DNA of 64,000 nt from Yponomeuta sedellus (taxonomy: Eukaryota; Arthropoda; Insecta; Lepidoptera; Yponomeutidae), in the NCBI GenBank assembly GCA_934045075.1, contig OW203724.1, positions 3,224,001 through 3,288,000 on the forward strand, written 5' to 3'. The notes under the pieces were generated by a model. It was given only the letters and a program-made list of their open reading frames with translations. It was not told the DNA's origin and made no database searches. The position numbers and the translations under genes are program-made. Shown one piece after another: positions 21,673 through 32,992 of this stretch; the stretch's first letter is position 1; each line of letters starts with the position of its first letter.

Positions 21673-22215
21673 ATTTCAACATTACAGAAAGGTTTCTTAA
21701 TGATTCGCGATACTCACACATAGTTATATAAACATCGGCAAATAAGGTAATTACGCTTTACCTAATAAATAATCGCTATTAGAACCGTTCTATAATCACA
21801 ACAAGCATAAATGCAGTGTAATGTGATTAATATTATTAAATATAATTTGAGATTCTGGTTACTTGCATAAGGGCACCATAGTAATAAAACCAGCCAAACT
21901 TGGAATAGCGCAACAAGGGTTCTTCGATACCTATTGTATGCTTTGTGCTATGAGTACTCCTAGATTTTCTCATACAGCATCTCCTTTCCGAAGCCTCGTT
22001 TGTCTACTCGTTTGTAAACATCAATTTACTGCCCTAGTATGGTGCTAACGGTACTATCTTGTCTCTTTGTCCAATCTATGAATCAGCCTACCGCTAAGCA
22101 TACCGTTTCTCTTCTACGACACGAACTCGTTAATAACGTTAATTCTATAGCATTTAATCACAGAAGTTAAGGAAGCGTATGAAACAAATTATGCGATGCG
22201 GGTCCTGGCCTACAT
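21673..22215. other. No gene seen
   Basis: AT-rich, no recognised repeat or ORF. Confidence 0.5.
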
Positions 22216-22300
22216 TAAAGAGTTTCACTTGTGACCGAAATTCAATGGGGCTTTAACGTTAATAGTAAGTTATTTATGAGTGAACAGTTACGCTTAAATG
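22216..22300. repeat. Short dispersed repeat, copy 2
   Basis: Same sequence as 11109-11200 (TTGTGACCGAAATTCAATGG; GCTTTAACGTTAATAGTAAG). Confidence 0.6.
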
Positions 22301-22439
22301 TAATGGTTAAGGGTGTTTAGTGCCTAAATTTAAGGCTGTACTTACATCTGGGATCCGTGTCGCTCGCTTGTTTTTTAATACTTTTTAATACTGTATTAGT
22401 ACCTAACGTCTGGCATTTTTAATGACCCACATTAAAGCC

Positions 22440-22690
22440 GTTTTCCTTCTCAGTTAGTGTAGTAAAACATCGTAAGGGAACCTACTGCTTGGTGGCTCCG
22501 CACGTAATGACTTGTCTATCCTGTGAGCAGGCTAGGCTGTCAGGATAGTATTGGTGCTGGGCAAACCTACTTGCTCCTGGAAAACAATGCTCCAGGCATT
22601 ACAGCTGTGGAGTGGTCCCTTAAGCCATAAATGTTGTGTGAAAGTGCTACTGGACGCTCTATAAATGCATCTCATTTATGTAGATGCATT
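22440..22690 (+). mobile_element. Family B SINE, diverged body and 3' end
   Basis: AAAACATCGTAAGGGAACC, GGTGGCTCCGCACGTAATGA, CAGGCATTACAGC and TGTAGATGCATTTC are the family B landmarks in order. The head is missing and divergence is high. Confidence 0.75.
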
Positions 22691-22705
22691 TCTAGATTTT
22701 ATATT

Positions 22706-23012
22706 ACACTTAATGCTGCCCGCGAATTCGTCTGCGCAGGATTAGTATTTCGAGTAGCTTATATTAGCGTGGCGCACAAAAGAACTATCATTATGACATT
22801 GAAATTATAATGTAACTAATTTTTGAGTCGCATTTGAAACATATGACACAATATCTTTATAAATTGTAGCCTTTGTGTTATTCTGATGTATACGCTATAT
22901 TATTGTAAAGTTTCATTAAATCCATTCAGTGGTTTTTACGTGAAAGTGTAACAAACATCCATCCATCCATAGTTAAAAACTTTTGCGTTTATAATATTAG
23001 TAGGAAGTAGGA
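22706..23012 (-). mobile_element. Helitron-like element, type 2
   Basis: Antisense copy of the element at 41831-42410: GCCCGCGAATTCGTCTGCGC near its 3' end, TAAATTGTAGCCTTTGTGTT in the middle and TTGCGTTTATAATATTAGTA at its 5' end. The CTAG terminus is eroded and much of the middle is deleted. Confidence 0.7.
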
Positions 23013-24261
23013 TGCACTTTTAGAAAATCCTTTCAAAACGGTCTATCTGACGCTTAATGTTTTTAGGAGGGTGTTTTAACTGCAAAAAAGTCTAGTCGGC
23101 TTGTTGTCGGTTTGTAATATAGAGTTTCCAACCGCTACTGTGGACGCAAAACAAATAGACATACAGTTAGGTTTTAACTGCTCTGCTTTAACCGTAATCA
23201 ACACAGTAGATAGAAAAACAGATGGATAGTTAGAGAACACTTTATTTCGCAACCAGAAAAAAATTACAATCATGATTTTGGTACCTAATTGAAATCAATA
23301 TTTTTTTCCTACTAAGGTTAGTCAGTGCGCAATGGACGCTTAACTCAGTGTTTTTTGGCACTCAGCGTAAATATAAACCAGCACTGTATTTGCTTGAGAC
23401 AACGCTGTTTCAAAACCATTGTGTTTATAAATTTCGTATTTAGTTAAAAAAAAAAACAAATTTAAAGGCAAAAAAAAGGTCAAGAATTAGCACAAAGTCC
23501 TTAACGAAAACAGGTTCGGTATACGATTTCTTACTAGATTTATTTCTGCATAGTTGTGTAAATAAAAGATAGGAACAACTTGGAACGTTAATATCGTACT
23601 GTTTGCCTCTCAGCCGTGATTTCTTTCGAAAACACGTTCGTAATGATTCTGAGAATATTGGGTTTCGGAAAGAGGGTTAGAAAATTAACACTCGGTATAG
23701 TAGATACTCAGAAGAATATTGAAAACGGTGGCGCAAGTAGGTAGGTACACTTGACAGCCGGTCGAAAATTACATTTTTGTTGCAAGTTTATCCTTAAGTT
23801 GGCTCCACGTACGTAAGAGCGGCAATAGCGCAAAAAATGGAAAACATCTTCACTTTCTGGACATCCACCTTTCATGCGTTGGACATTATATTTTTAGATG
23901 ATGTAGGCTTGTTGATTCAACGAGTCCATTGTTCCTCCCACTAGGCTTCCACCGCTGTAAAATCTAAAATTAAACATAAGCAAAGACCAGGGTCTGCCAC
24001 TTGCCACTATACTGATAGATCTTTTTTGCTTCATCAACTTATTTGTCGTTGCATGGTTCACCTGGTACTTGTTATTTGGTGTGGGTGACATTTACAATGA
24101 TAATTTACATAAGGCCGTTCCACTTTTATTCATCCCTAGCATGCATCATCTAGCATTGTCTTCGGCCAATGTTATGGTGAAGACATCCATTCACTGTAGA
24201 GGAATCTTTGTTTATTCTAAATTACTTTAGGCTTATTTATCCAGTTACCTATTTGTTCGAC
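23013..24261. other. Long stretch with nothing recognised
   Basis: Two short minus-strand frames (23076-23273, 23894-24091) have no family resemblance. No repeat from the rest of the window recurs here. Confidence 0.5.
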
Positions 24262-24562
24262 TGACTTTGTTTAATTTCAAAGTTACATACATTTGCGAAT
24301 TTGCAGTCGCAATACCACACGCTAACTGTGAAGGAAAACATCGTGAGGAAACCCGCAGCTTGGTTGGCTCCGCACGTATTGACTAGTCTTTCCTGTGGGC
24401 TAGGCCGACTAAGCTGTCAGGATGGTATGGGTGCTGGGCAAGCCTACACCATCTATAAAAACCACGTCCCAGGCACTACTGCGTCGGAGTGGTCCCTTCA
24501 CCCATCTAGTGTGAGTGAAGATGCCACTGGACGCTGCATAAATCATCTCATTAAGTAGATGC
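24262..24562 (+). mobile_element. Family B SINE lacking its tRNA head
   Basis: Runs from GACTTTGTTTAATTTCAAAG through the core ACATCGTGAGGAAACCC to CTCATTAAGTAGATGCAAAA. Very similar to 32015-32399. Confidence 0.88.
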
Positions 24563-24639
24563 AAAAGGCTGATATTATTATCATTGAATTTGAAATTCAA
24601 TGTTATTATTAATATTTGTTCGAAGAAAAAGAATAAGAA

Positions 24640-24865
24640 AAACATTTATTATAGAAATAGTGCACACACCACACTAAGAAACAAACTTAAAACATATTAC
24701 TAAACATAAAATTCACAAAAAACAAAAAAAAAATAGAAAAACGAAAGGTCACGGCGTGTCACTGCTGCTATAAATGGCAAACGACTCAGCAGTATGCTGA
24801 TGGACAAGCGTTCAGCGCTGATTTTCAGTCAGTGCCAGGTGCTACACCACGAGCGTCACAGATCG
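24640..24865 (-). mobile_element. Probable LINE 3' UTR, minus strand
   Basis: AACATTTATTATAG reads as a poly-A signal on the minus strand. The block GGTCACGGCGTGTCACTGCT and GACTCAGCAGTATGC recurs near 33848-33895. Confidence 0.45.
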
Positions 24866-25124
24866 CGGTGCGATACAATCATGGGCAATACCATAATTAT
24901 AGAGTAAAATACTTCTATGCTATATAGAAAAATACCTATATGAATTGAAGAATGTGCGTCTGGAGCGGCCCTTACCGGCTTTTAAACCCTCATTCGCTCG
25001 ATATATTGCTTTCGTCCATCTTCCTTTTGCCTCTCCACATGTTCAAGCTAACGTAACATTCTCAATATTAGTCAAATCTTTAATTATTTCAGACCAGTTT
25101 TTGAACTAAAAAGACACGCTAATG

Positions 25125-25155
25125 GGGATTTGTGAACAAAAGGTTCACAAATCCC
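25125..25155. repeat. 13-bp perfect inverted repeat, 5-bp loop
   Basis: GGGATTTGTGAAC (25125-25137) and GTTCACAAATCCC (25143-25155). Confidence 0.9.
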
Positions 25156-25260
25156 AATCAATGGGGCTTTGCAATGGGGATTAGTGGAATAACCCAAATT
25201 TTCGTAAGCTCATTGTTAGAGTCGATCAAACGACGACGCGAGTTCAGTCTCTAGTCTCTA

Positions 25261-25705
25261 CTCACTATGATTAATATTGGCCTTTTTGCATCTACTTAAT
25301 GAGATGATTTATACAGCGTCCAGTGGTATCTTCACTCACACTAGATGGGTGAAGGGACCACTCCGACGCTGTAGTGCCTGGGTCATGGTTTTTTTTATAG
25401 ATGGTGTAGGCTTGCCCAGCACATATACCATCCTGACAGCCTAGTCGGCCTAGCCCACAGGAGAGACTAGTCAATACGTGCGGAGCCAACCAAGCTGCGG
25501 GTTTCCTCACGATGTTTTCCTTCACCGTTAGCGTGTGGTATTGCGACTACAAATTCGCAAATGTACGTAACTTTGAAATTAAACAAAGTCATTGGTACAT
25601 GCCCGCACTCGGGATCGAACCTGGGGCTCTCGCTTGCCAGTCTATGGTTCTACCCACTGAGCTACCACCGCTCCCACTGGAGCGGTGGTAGCTCACTATG
25701 ATTAA
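25261..25705 (-). mobile_element. Family B SINE, full length, 14-bp duplication and 5' snap-back
   Basis: CTCACTATGATTAA flanks the insertion at 25261-25274 and 25692-25705. The element runs from its 3' end (GGCCTTTTTGCATCTACTTA) to the tRNA-like head (box B complement GGGATCGAACC; box A complement TGAGCTACCACCG). Beyond the head, 25679-25695 is an exact inverted copy of the first 17 bases after a 4-bp loop. This is the most complete family B copy with its head. Confidence 0.92.
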
Positions 25706-26395
25706 GCTCTACGAATCAGAGCATAACCTGGGACCCGATTCTCGCCTGTGCGAATTGAAAGCGTAGACGCAAAATATTCGAAGTATTAGACGTTCTGTCG
25801 CATAAAATTCAGTTTCTCGTATTCTCACAAAGTCGTATGCTAATGAATGTCGCTCGCTTTGAGGTGTCATAAAGTTGCATACTCCACAAGACATATGAGA
25901 TTTCATCGCATTCATTGACAGTTGACGTTCGTTTCTTGTATGTGCACGCCTATAAGCGTCATCTATAAAGTGCTTTGTAAACTTGTGCTGAAAACGGCTC
26001 GTTGACTTTTCGTTATAGGTTATACTTTCATTTGAAAATTTTAAGAGTTAGGTGTTTATAACGTTTTCATCCCACCATCCGTTTTTATTCTCTAGAGGAT
26101 AAAGTAAATTGAATTTAGAACATCGTGTGCACTAGGTTTGTGAATTAAAAAAACATTACACTCAATTTAAATAACTGTAGCAACGTTACTTTAAAATTTT
26201 CTTAATTATACCTTTGTATTATTTTGTTATAATTTAAAGATTATTCTGTAATACTTACCTGTCATAATGTAGTAATTAATACCTAAACTGAAATAAAAGT
26301 GTATATAAATGTGTGAATGTGTATAAAAATAAAACCTGAAATAAATGTGTATAAAAATAAAACCTAAACTGAAATAAAACCTATCTTGTGATTGT
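25706..26395. other. No gene seen
   Basis: AT-rich with (ATAAA)-like runs near 26280-26380. A 68-codon frame at 25709-25915 has no family resemblance. Confidence 0.5.
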
Positions 26396-26645
26396 AAACG
26401 TTTTTTTTTTTTGCATTTAGTCATTTCCTCGCTGAGGTGGAATGAAAAGTTACGTGTTGCACTCGAGTGCAAAGATTTTTCACCTCGTGCTCTTTTGATT
26501 CCCTCGCTCACGCTCAGGATTCTAATTTTGAATCACTCGCTGCGCTCGTGATTCAATTTTAGAATCCTTCGCTTGCTCCGTCATCAAAATTGAACACGCG
26601 GTTAAAAAGCAACTTTGCACTCTTGTATAACAAATAACTATTAAT
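26396..26645. repeat. Hairpin-rich repeat with CTCGCTGCGCTCG core
   Basis: A dense set of short palindromes: GGATTCTAATTTTGAATCAC pairs with GTGATTCAATTTTAGAATCC around CTCGCTGCGCTC; TGCACTCGAGTGCA is self-complementary. Outer blocks AGTTGC/GCAACTTTGCACT are roughly inverted. No ORF. It resembles hairpin repeats I associate with lepidopteran genomes, but I cannot name the family. Confidence 0.5.
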
Positions 26646-26835
26646 ACCGTATATATTATACGTGAACAGTTTTTTTAGTGTATAAAATAACACATAATTT
26701 AATATTTTGCTGCAAGATATTAAATTATTATAATATAAAGTGAATTTGTAGATGTTATAAAATTCGACTAACTTTCAATTAACAATCGAGCAAAGGGACG
26801 TATGATTCACAGATAACTCAACAATGTGATTAGAC

Positions 26836-27472
26836 ATTTATTTTCTGATTACACCATTTTTATTTTTAATGCACTAACCCGTGCTAAGGAACAAATTTAA
26901 AAACCTATTTAGAGGCTAAAAATTTCACCCATGCCGGGATTCGAACCCGCAACCTCTGGCTATCCGTACCAGCGCTCTACCAATTGAGCCAATGGGCGAC
27001 TCACGACATCAGTGAAATTTCGAACCTCTTTACAATATTCTCTGTATTACGTACAGGTAGCGACATCTGACTTAAGCAAATTGCATTACTTACAGCCCCG
27101 ACTACCTACTTTGCAGTTAGGTTTTACATCGGAACGATATCACTGTACCCACATGATTACACCATTTTTAAAAAATTTTTTAATAAAAATGGTGTAATCA
27201 TGTGGGTACAGTGATATCGTTCCGATGTAAAACCTAACTGCAAAGTAGGTAGTCGGGGCTGTAAGTAATGCAATTTGCTTAAGTCAGATGTCGCTACCTG
27301 TACGTAATACAGAGAATATTGTAAAGAGGTTCGAAATTTCACTGATGTCGTGAGTCGCCCATTGGCTCAATTGGTAGAGCGCTGGTACGGATAGCCAGAG
27401 GTTGCGGGTTCGAATCCCGGCATGGGTGAAATTTTTAGCCTCTAAATAGGTTTTTAAATTTATTTTCTGATT
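26836..27472. mobile_element. Family A tRNA-like SINE, perfect inverted dimer with 15-bp duplication
   Basis: ATTTATTTTCTGATT occurs at 26836-26850 and 27458-27472. Inside, arms 26893-27170 and 27184-27461 (278 bp each) mirror each other around a 13-bp A/T loop with no net indel. Each arm is a complete family A monomer, including the tRNA-like head, GGCGACTCACGACATCAGTG and GGAACGATATCACTGTACCC. Both arms share private variants such as GACATC for GGCATC. Only the left end carries the T-rich tail and the GCACTAACCCGTGC hairpin. Confidence 0.95.
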
Positions 27473-27797
27473 CAAATTCAATGTCGTATGGCGTTCAGAA
27501 TACATATTTTGGTTTTCGTTCGACTTTTTATGTAGAAGTCAAGTCATACGCCTTAGAGTCGTATACGACTTATTTGCTAATGAAGTGAGAATTGGATCGG
27601 ACACTTACGTCAATTATTAATGAAGTAGGTAGTTAACTGGGCGTTCCTATAAAAAATATATTGAGAAGACTATATTTTCAATACAAAATTCTAAAAAATA
27701 TTGTACCAACCCACATAAGGAGCAAATATAGAGATGATGATGCTGGCTTATTCAGTTATTGTAAAATAAAATGATATTTTTGATAAATTTAAAATAG

Positions 27798-28066
27798 ACG
27801 GCCTCGGTGGCGCAGCGGTTTGGCACGCTGACTGTAAAACCGAAGGTCTCGGGTTCGATCCCCGGCCGGGTCAAACTAGGAAACGAACTTTTCTAGTTTG
27901 TCTCGGGTCTTGGATGTTATCTATGTATTTATTGTATTAAATCTATCGTCGAGTTAGCACCTATAACATAAGTTATTTAGTTGTACTTAGTATAGGGCTA
28001 ACGAGATCTGTGTAATATGTCCATGAATATTTATTTATATTTGTTATTTATTTATTTATTTATTTA
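27798..28066 (+). mobile_element. Family D tRNA-derived SINE with (ATTT)n tail, copy 1
   Basis: Head with box A GTGGCGCAGCGG and box B GGTTCGATCCCCGG, then GAACTTTTCTAGTTTGTCTC, ATCTATGTATTTATTGTATT, ATCGTCGAGTTAGCACC and a short TTTA tail. Nearly identical to 48777-49013. Confidence 0.9.
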
Positions 28067-28140
28067 GTATGTGAAGAAAATATTAACCTAAAAAACTTAA
28101 ATAAGAGAAGTCGTTCTCAGCAATTGCGTCATCTACTGTA

Positions 28141-28307
28141 TTTGCCTACTTTTGTAAAACCAAAATACCGCAATGTTTTATGGTATGCGTACTACAGACT
28201 ACCTGCTACCTGTTATCTTTAACGAACTGCCACATAGTGTAGTATGTGATTTGGAATCTAGACCCGAAAACAGTAGACTTATATTGAAAAAGTACCTCTT
28301 AAGCTAA
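28141..28307 (+). pseudogene. LINE RT C-terminal fragment
   Basis: A frame from about 28160 to the stop at 28305-28307 reads DYLLPVIFNELPHSV and SRLILKKYLLS, the usual end of jockey/CR1-type ORF2. The preceding codons make sense one frame over, so a frameshift is likely near 28175. 5'-truncated. Confidence 0.6.
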
Positions 28308-28358
28308 AACTAATGTTCGAACTTACTTTCTTAAGCACCACATATTATCAGCTTGATT

Positions 28359-28394
28359 CCGGATTCACTTACTTAAGCAAGTAAGTGAATCCGG
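28359..28394. repeat. 16-bp inverted repeat, 4-bp loop
   Basis: CCGGATTCACTTACTT (28359-28374) and AAGTAAGTGAATCCGG (28379-28394). Confidence 0.85.
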
Positions 28395-28732
28395 GATTAA
28401 GTTAATCAACATAATGTTTATTACCATATTATATAATATAAACTGTTGTGTATTGTGTAGAGTGTATAAACTCCGATAAACCTCCCAGGTTTTTGTGATT
28501 TTGGTTTTGATTAATTTCATTCAAATAAAAAAAAACTTATTAAATGACAAGTTATTGCCGCCTTTCAAAGCGGAAACGCAATCTTCTACTCGGTAATTGA
28601 CTCTGGGTTCCGGGCTGGATTGTAGGTTCTGACAGCTTATAGTATTATTAAGAATCTGGGTGATACTCTATGCCATAAAGGAATATCTGTTTGCTCTAGT
28701 GAGCCCCTTAATACCTTATGTACTTTATACTA

Positions 28733-28955
28733 ACCCGCGGCTTGGTTGGCTCTGCACGTATTTCCTTAACTTTTCTGAGGGCTAAGCCGACTGAACTGTC
28801 AGGATGGTATAGGCGATGGGCAAGCGTACTCCGTCTACAACCAATATCCAATATCCCAGGCAGTGCAGCGTCCGAGTCGCTTCTTCACCCATCTAGTACG
28901 AGTAAAGGTGCCATTTGACGCTGAATAAATCATCTCATTACCTAGATGCAAAGGA
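28733..28955 (+). mobile_element. Family B SINE, body and 3' end
   Basis: Begins ACCCGCGGCTTGGTTGGCTC and ends TCTCATTACCTAGATGCAAA. Diverged; head and core missing. Confidence 0.78.
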
Positions 28956-29050
28956 CAAAGTTTTTTTACTAATTACTTTGCTGAATTCCGCCAAAAATCC
29001 CACAAGCACCATGCAAATAGCTAATGCACCGCCCTGCCTCCCACTTTTTC

Positions 29051-29275
29051 AAGCCGTTGGTGCCGGCTGTCATGTAATGGCAGTCGTTAAGCCATTTCAG
29101 AGGTCTCATGCGCGGCTTGATAACTTCTGACAGTAAGACCCGCCACTTTCTTACAACCCTCCACCAACCCGGACTCGGCCCCCATGGTGGAGTATGGCCT
29201 AACCTTCTTGCGACGCAGGAAGAGACCCGTGCCCCAACAGTGGGGACATACAAGGGTTGATATCGATCGATCGAT
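29051..29275 (+). mobile_element. 5S-derived SINE (family C), 3' half
   Basis: From CAAGCCGTTGGTGCCGGCTG to the 3' end CAACAGTGGGGACATACAAG plus GGTTGATATCGAT. The 5S-like head is absent, as expected for 5' truncation. Confidence 0.85.
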
Positions 29276-29589
29276 TACTTTGTTAGATAGACGGAAAATA
29301 CTTCTTTATTATTATGTTGTGGTCACGAGAATAATTTACTTGGGTTTAAGTCAATAATGAGTGGTGCTCACGAAAGTTTTAGTACGAAAATTAAGTTGTG
29401 GTGTACCTCGTAATAGGCATGACGAAAATTTTTTATATCGTCTTTCATAATGCGGGGACACATTTATTATTTAAAAAAAAAAACCTATATTTCAGTAATA
29501 AACTAAAGTTTAACGAAGGTTAAAGCCATTTTTCTGGAATGATTTTAAATCTGTGGGAAAACAGCTCACAGTATATTTTAAAGAATTAA

Positions 29590-29620
29590 GGGAGACAAAT
29601 AAATTTCATTTCATTTCAGT
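29590..29620 (+). mobile_element. LINE-like 3' tail
   Basis: GACAAATAAATTTCATTTCATT: poly-A signal followed by a TTTCA tail, like 8665-8692. Confidence 0.4.
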
Positions 29621-31039
29621 GTCATGGCGTCGACTATGACGTCACGCCCAGGTAAACAAACATCGTAATCGCTAGTAGTCACAACAAAGCACGGGTGAAG
29701 TTTACCAATGTTCACCTAAGCATGACGTCATGCGATGTGATGGGTGTTTCAATCAAAATGGCTGAAAGCAGTATTATAATCCTTTATTTTATTGAAAACA
29801 TTAGCAATCTCGTTTTTTTATTAAACTAAATCAGTGTTCTAAATCCTTTTATTATCATGTACTTTTCCCTAGTGTTGTTAAATCTTTGATTATTTAATAG
29901 TGTCGTCGCTCCTATTTCCTGATTTTGGAGGCGTACCTAGAACACAAAAAAATGCGAAAAACTAGTCCAAGGCCCTGTTTATGTTACTCCAGTGATACCT
30001 CCTTGCCAACTTGCCGGCGCTGCGTCGCCTTCGGCATATTTGAATATCGGAGTATCGCTCCACTTGTTTATGTTAGGAGTGAGTCGCGTAGAGACAGATA
30101 GGACATTATTGGAGAAAATACGAAGAAACGGGGAACTTAACTTGCATCGCACTTAGTTTGAAGTGGCATTGCTTCCGTACCTGAGAAGGCTTAGACAAAA
30201 TCAAGATTCTTTCAAAAATAAAACAAATAAAAATATAATATTCTTGCTGCTCGGGGTCTGAAAATGTGCGAAAACTCCCAGCTACTCTAATAATAAAAAA
30301 ACGTATTTGGATAAAAAGTACCCGAAACCGGTGTGCTTGTATGCAACGACTAATGAACGTTGATGAAGCGAAGGTGATGTGTCAGGATCGTGGCAAGTGG
30401 CAGACCCTGGTGCCTGCCTATCTCTCCGTTTTTTTTAATTGAATTCTACACGTTTTGTGAAAAGGGCATAAGAACATTATTTTACGAGATAATTTGAATA
30501 TTGATAAGCATACCATAGATCACAAGTTGACGTTGTGAGGTCATAGTTTAGCGCCATACCCTCCTGTAATTTGTACCACGTGATTAGAATGCCTTTTCGA
30601 CAGGTCATATTTTGAAAAGTATTGTTCGTAGAGAAATAATACTACATTTGTTTGCCTTTCAACGTTGCCTCTCCAATTATATTAAAAGCTTTTGTTGCAC
30701 AAGTGCTCCATTGCAGTATGAAAAGTTGAAATCTCCAATTTTATTTAGATAGATATGATAAAAATCTATAAATCTACTGTTCACATCTGTCAGTGTTTTT
30801 TCTTATCTTATCTTAACTGGCAGCTATTGACAGTAAAATGCATAAAAAAATCGCGTTCAAGGGATGGTTTGAAGGGTAGAAATATAGAACGGATATATTC
30901 CATGACCTTGTTCAAGAAGGGCATTTTATGTTCTAACCGAATGCGTACGATGTTGCTATAATAATATAGTTAAGTGTTTGGTTTTTTATTCTTTGATGTA
31001 TACCACCCACGTTTGGTTTTTTGATGATGTTTATCACCC
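29621..31039. other. Long stretch with nothing recognised
   Basis: Low-complexity AT-rich sequence with only short frames. No repeat shared with the rest of the window was noticed. Confidence 0.5.
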
Positions 31040-31101
31040 AATAAAATTTCATCCAGTGTGGTTCATTAGTTTGACTGAACCACATTGGATGAAATTTTAT
31101 T
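31040..31101. repeat. 26-bp inverted repeat, 10-bp loop
   Basis: Arms 31040-31065 and 31076-31101 differ at one position; they begin AATAAAATTTCATCC and end GGATGAAATTTTATT. Confidence 0.9.
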
Positions 31102-31667
31102 TTCTAAGGAACACATTTAATATTTTTTTACAATCATTGAGAACGTTATAGCCAACGACGAAATGTCTGAAATACTAAATGCTAATGAGCAATATTTTTT
31201 TCGTATCTATAGCATTAGAGACGACTGGAGTTTAGGGTTCTCAAGGGAAAACTTTTATTAAAGAGTTAGGACGGCGCTTAAGGAACCGTGGTCTTGACAA
31301 ACGCTCAGGGGCATTTCTGATGCAGAGGACCTCCCTTGCTGTGCAGCGTGGCAACGCTGCCAGCGTTATGGGGACCTTTGGGTCAGAAATGTCTCAGGGT
31401 GGTAAGGTAAAGGTAAGGTAAGGACAATCTTTATGTCGTAATGTATAGTTATGACGATACGATTGTAGATTTGCTTAGTTTAAGTTAACTTTGTAATTGT
31501 GCATGTGACAGTTTTTGTTTATTGTATTGAATGAACAGTCACTGGGTCAGGCTACCGCTAGACAAATGTATATGACATAAGTAGAGCCTATGAAGTACGT
31601 AGAGCCCCTGAGATCCGTTGCAATTGGTCAATGGTAATTGAAAAGGGAGCGTCGAGTGCGTATTCAA

Positions 31668-31877
31668 CTAAGTCCCTGACTTTGGAGTGCCGCTGAAAGC
31701 CTCCGGAACGAACTGAAGCGCCATTAAAGATTCCAATTTGAAAGTTTCCTCATCTACGTCGCGGGCGTAGAAGTGCCTTAGCGCGAAGCCAGCGATTAGC
31801 CTTTCCCGAAGTTCCCACAACGCGAGGCGCCCTATCTTCACGCTGTTTGAACTAGTCTGAATTTCACCTGCAAACAT
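31668..31877 (-). other. Open stretch of unknown origin, possible exon relic
   Basis: 69 codons (GRLALWELRERLIAGFALRH; DEETFKLESLMALQFVPEAF) with more GC than the flanks. One base over, the frame continues as VRDLVEYALDAPFSITIDQL without a stop. The ATG lies next to TTTGCAG, a possible splice acceptor. No family recognised. It could be a transposon protein fragment or a host exon. Confidence 0.25.
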
Positions 31878-32002
31878 TGTTTATCCTCACCTATTCAAAT
31901 ATAAGGTAAGCACCTCGAAGTTTATCGTGATATCGCTATGTGCGTTCGTGGTTTATTGAACGACTAGGTACACACGTGACCTTACTTACTTGACTTTATA
32001 CT

Positions 32003-32411
32003 TTATTGCACACAGTGGGTAGAACCATAGACTGGCAAGCGAGAGCCCCAGGTTCGATCCCGAGTGCGGGCATGTACCAATGACTTTGTTTAATTTCAAA
32101 GTTACGTACATTTACGAATTTGCAGTCGCAATACCACACGCTAACGGTGAAGGAAAACATCGTGAGGAAACCCGCGGCTTGGTTGGCTCCGCACGTATTG
32201 ACTAGTCTTTCCTGTGGGCTAGGCCGAATAAGCTGTCAGGATGGCATAGGTGCTGGGCAAGCCTACACCATCTATAAAACCATGACCCAGGCACTACAGC
32301 GTCGGAGTGGTCCCTTCACCCATCTAGTGTGTGTGAAGATGCCACTGGACGCTGTATAAATCATCTCATTAAGTAGATGCAAAAAGACCAATATTATTAT
32401 TATTGCACACA
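32003..32411 (+). mobile_element. Family B SINE with 12-bp duplication
   Basis: TTATTGCACACA at 32003-32014 and 32400-32411 flanks 385 bp. It starts inside the tRNA-like head (GTGGGTAGAACCATAGACTG), keeps box B GGTTCGATCCCG, and ends AAAAAGACCAATATTATTAT. It defines the 3' end of the family as an (ATT)n tail. Confidence 0.93.
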
Positions 32412-32712
32412 TAAAAATCATACAGAAAACGCAAAATATACAAAATGAAAAGTGTACAAAATAAATGTGTGTATATTTGAACACAAATCTCTTCCAGCCA
32501 ACCGTTGAACCAATGTGCACCACGCACATTGACGTTCTTAAAACTGGGTCGCAACCACTTTTATTGTTTAACGATCTTAAATCAAAACTGACAATACTCT
32601 ACCACGACGTAACATAACTTAGCGATTCAAGAAAAATGTATTTAAAATGTATTTAGTTCAAAAATGTATTTAAAGTTCTTGATAGGTAGTAAGCAGGAAA
32701 GTATTGTAAGAT

Positions 32713-32905
32713 AAGATAAAATATGATAAGAAATAGAAATAGAAATATCTTTATTGAGAAATTCAATTTGCCACAGTTATTTATTAAGCCCTTGCTCTCG
32801 AACTAGGATAACCTGTGAGTCAAGAGCAAGTGTCTTCCCTTAACTAAGTGTAACAATCAGGTGCAAATTAGTGCTAAGATAGGAAGACGTAAGATAGGAA
32901 TGTTC
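32713..32905 (-). mobile_element. Probable LINE 3' end, minus strand
   Basis: AGAAATAGAAATAGAAATAT then CTTTATTGAGAAATTC reads on the minus strand as AATAAAG plus a simple tail. The coding part is gone. Confidence 0.5.
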
Positions 32906-32992
32906 TTTAATGTATACCGAAAAAATAGTTACAGAAACAGGAGATATATATTTATATCTATATAGATATATATTTAGAATTTAGATATATAG

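Noticed and set aside
27360..27432. tRNA gene candidate with cloverleaf-like fold
   Set aside because: Repeated in many copies inside SINE family A, with a T-stem mismatch and C at position 33; a tRNA-derived SINE head, not a functional tRNA.
27799..27872. tRNA gene candidate with intact A and B boxes
   Set aside because: It continues into a SINE body with an (ATTT)n tail and has a second copy at 48777.
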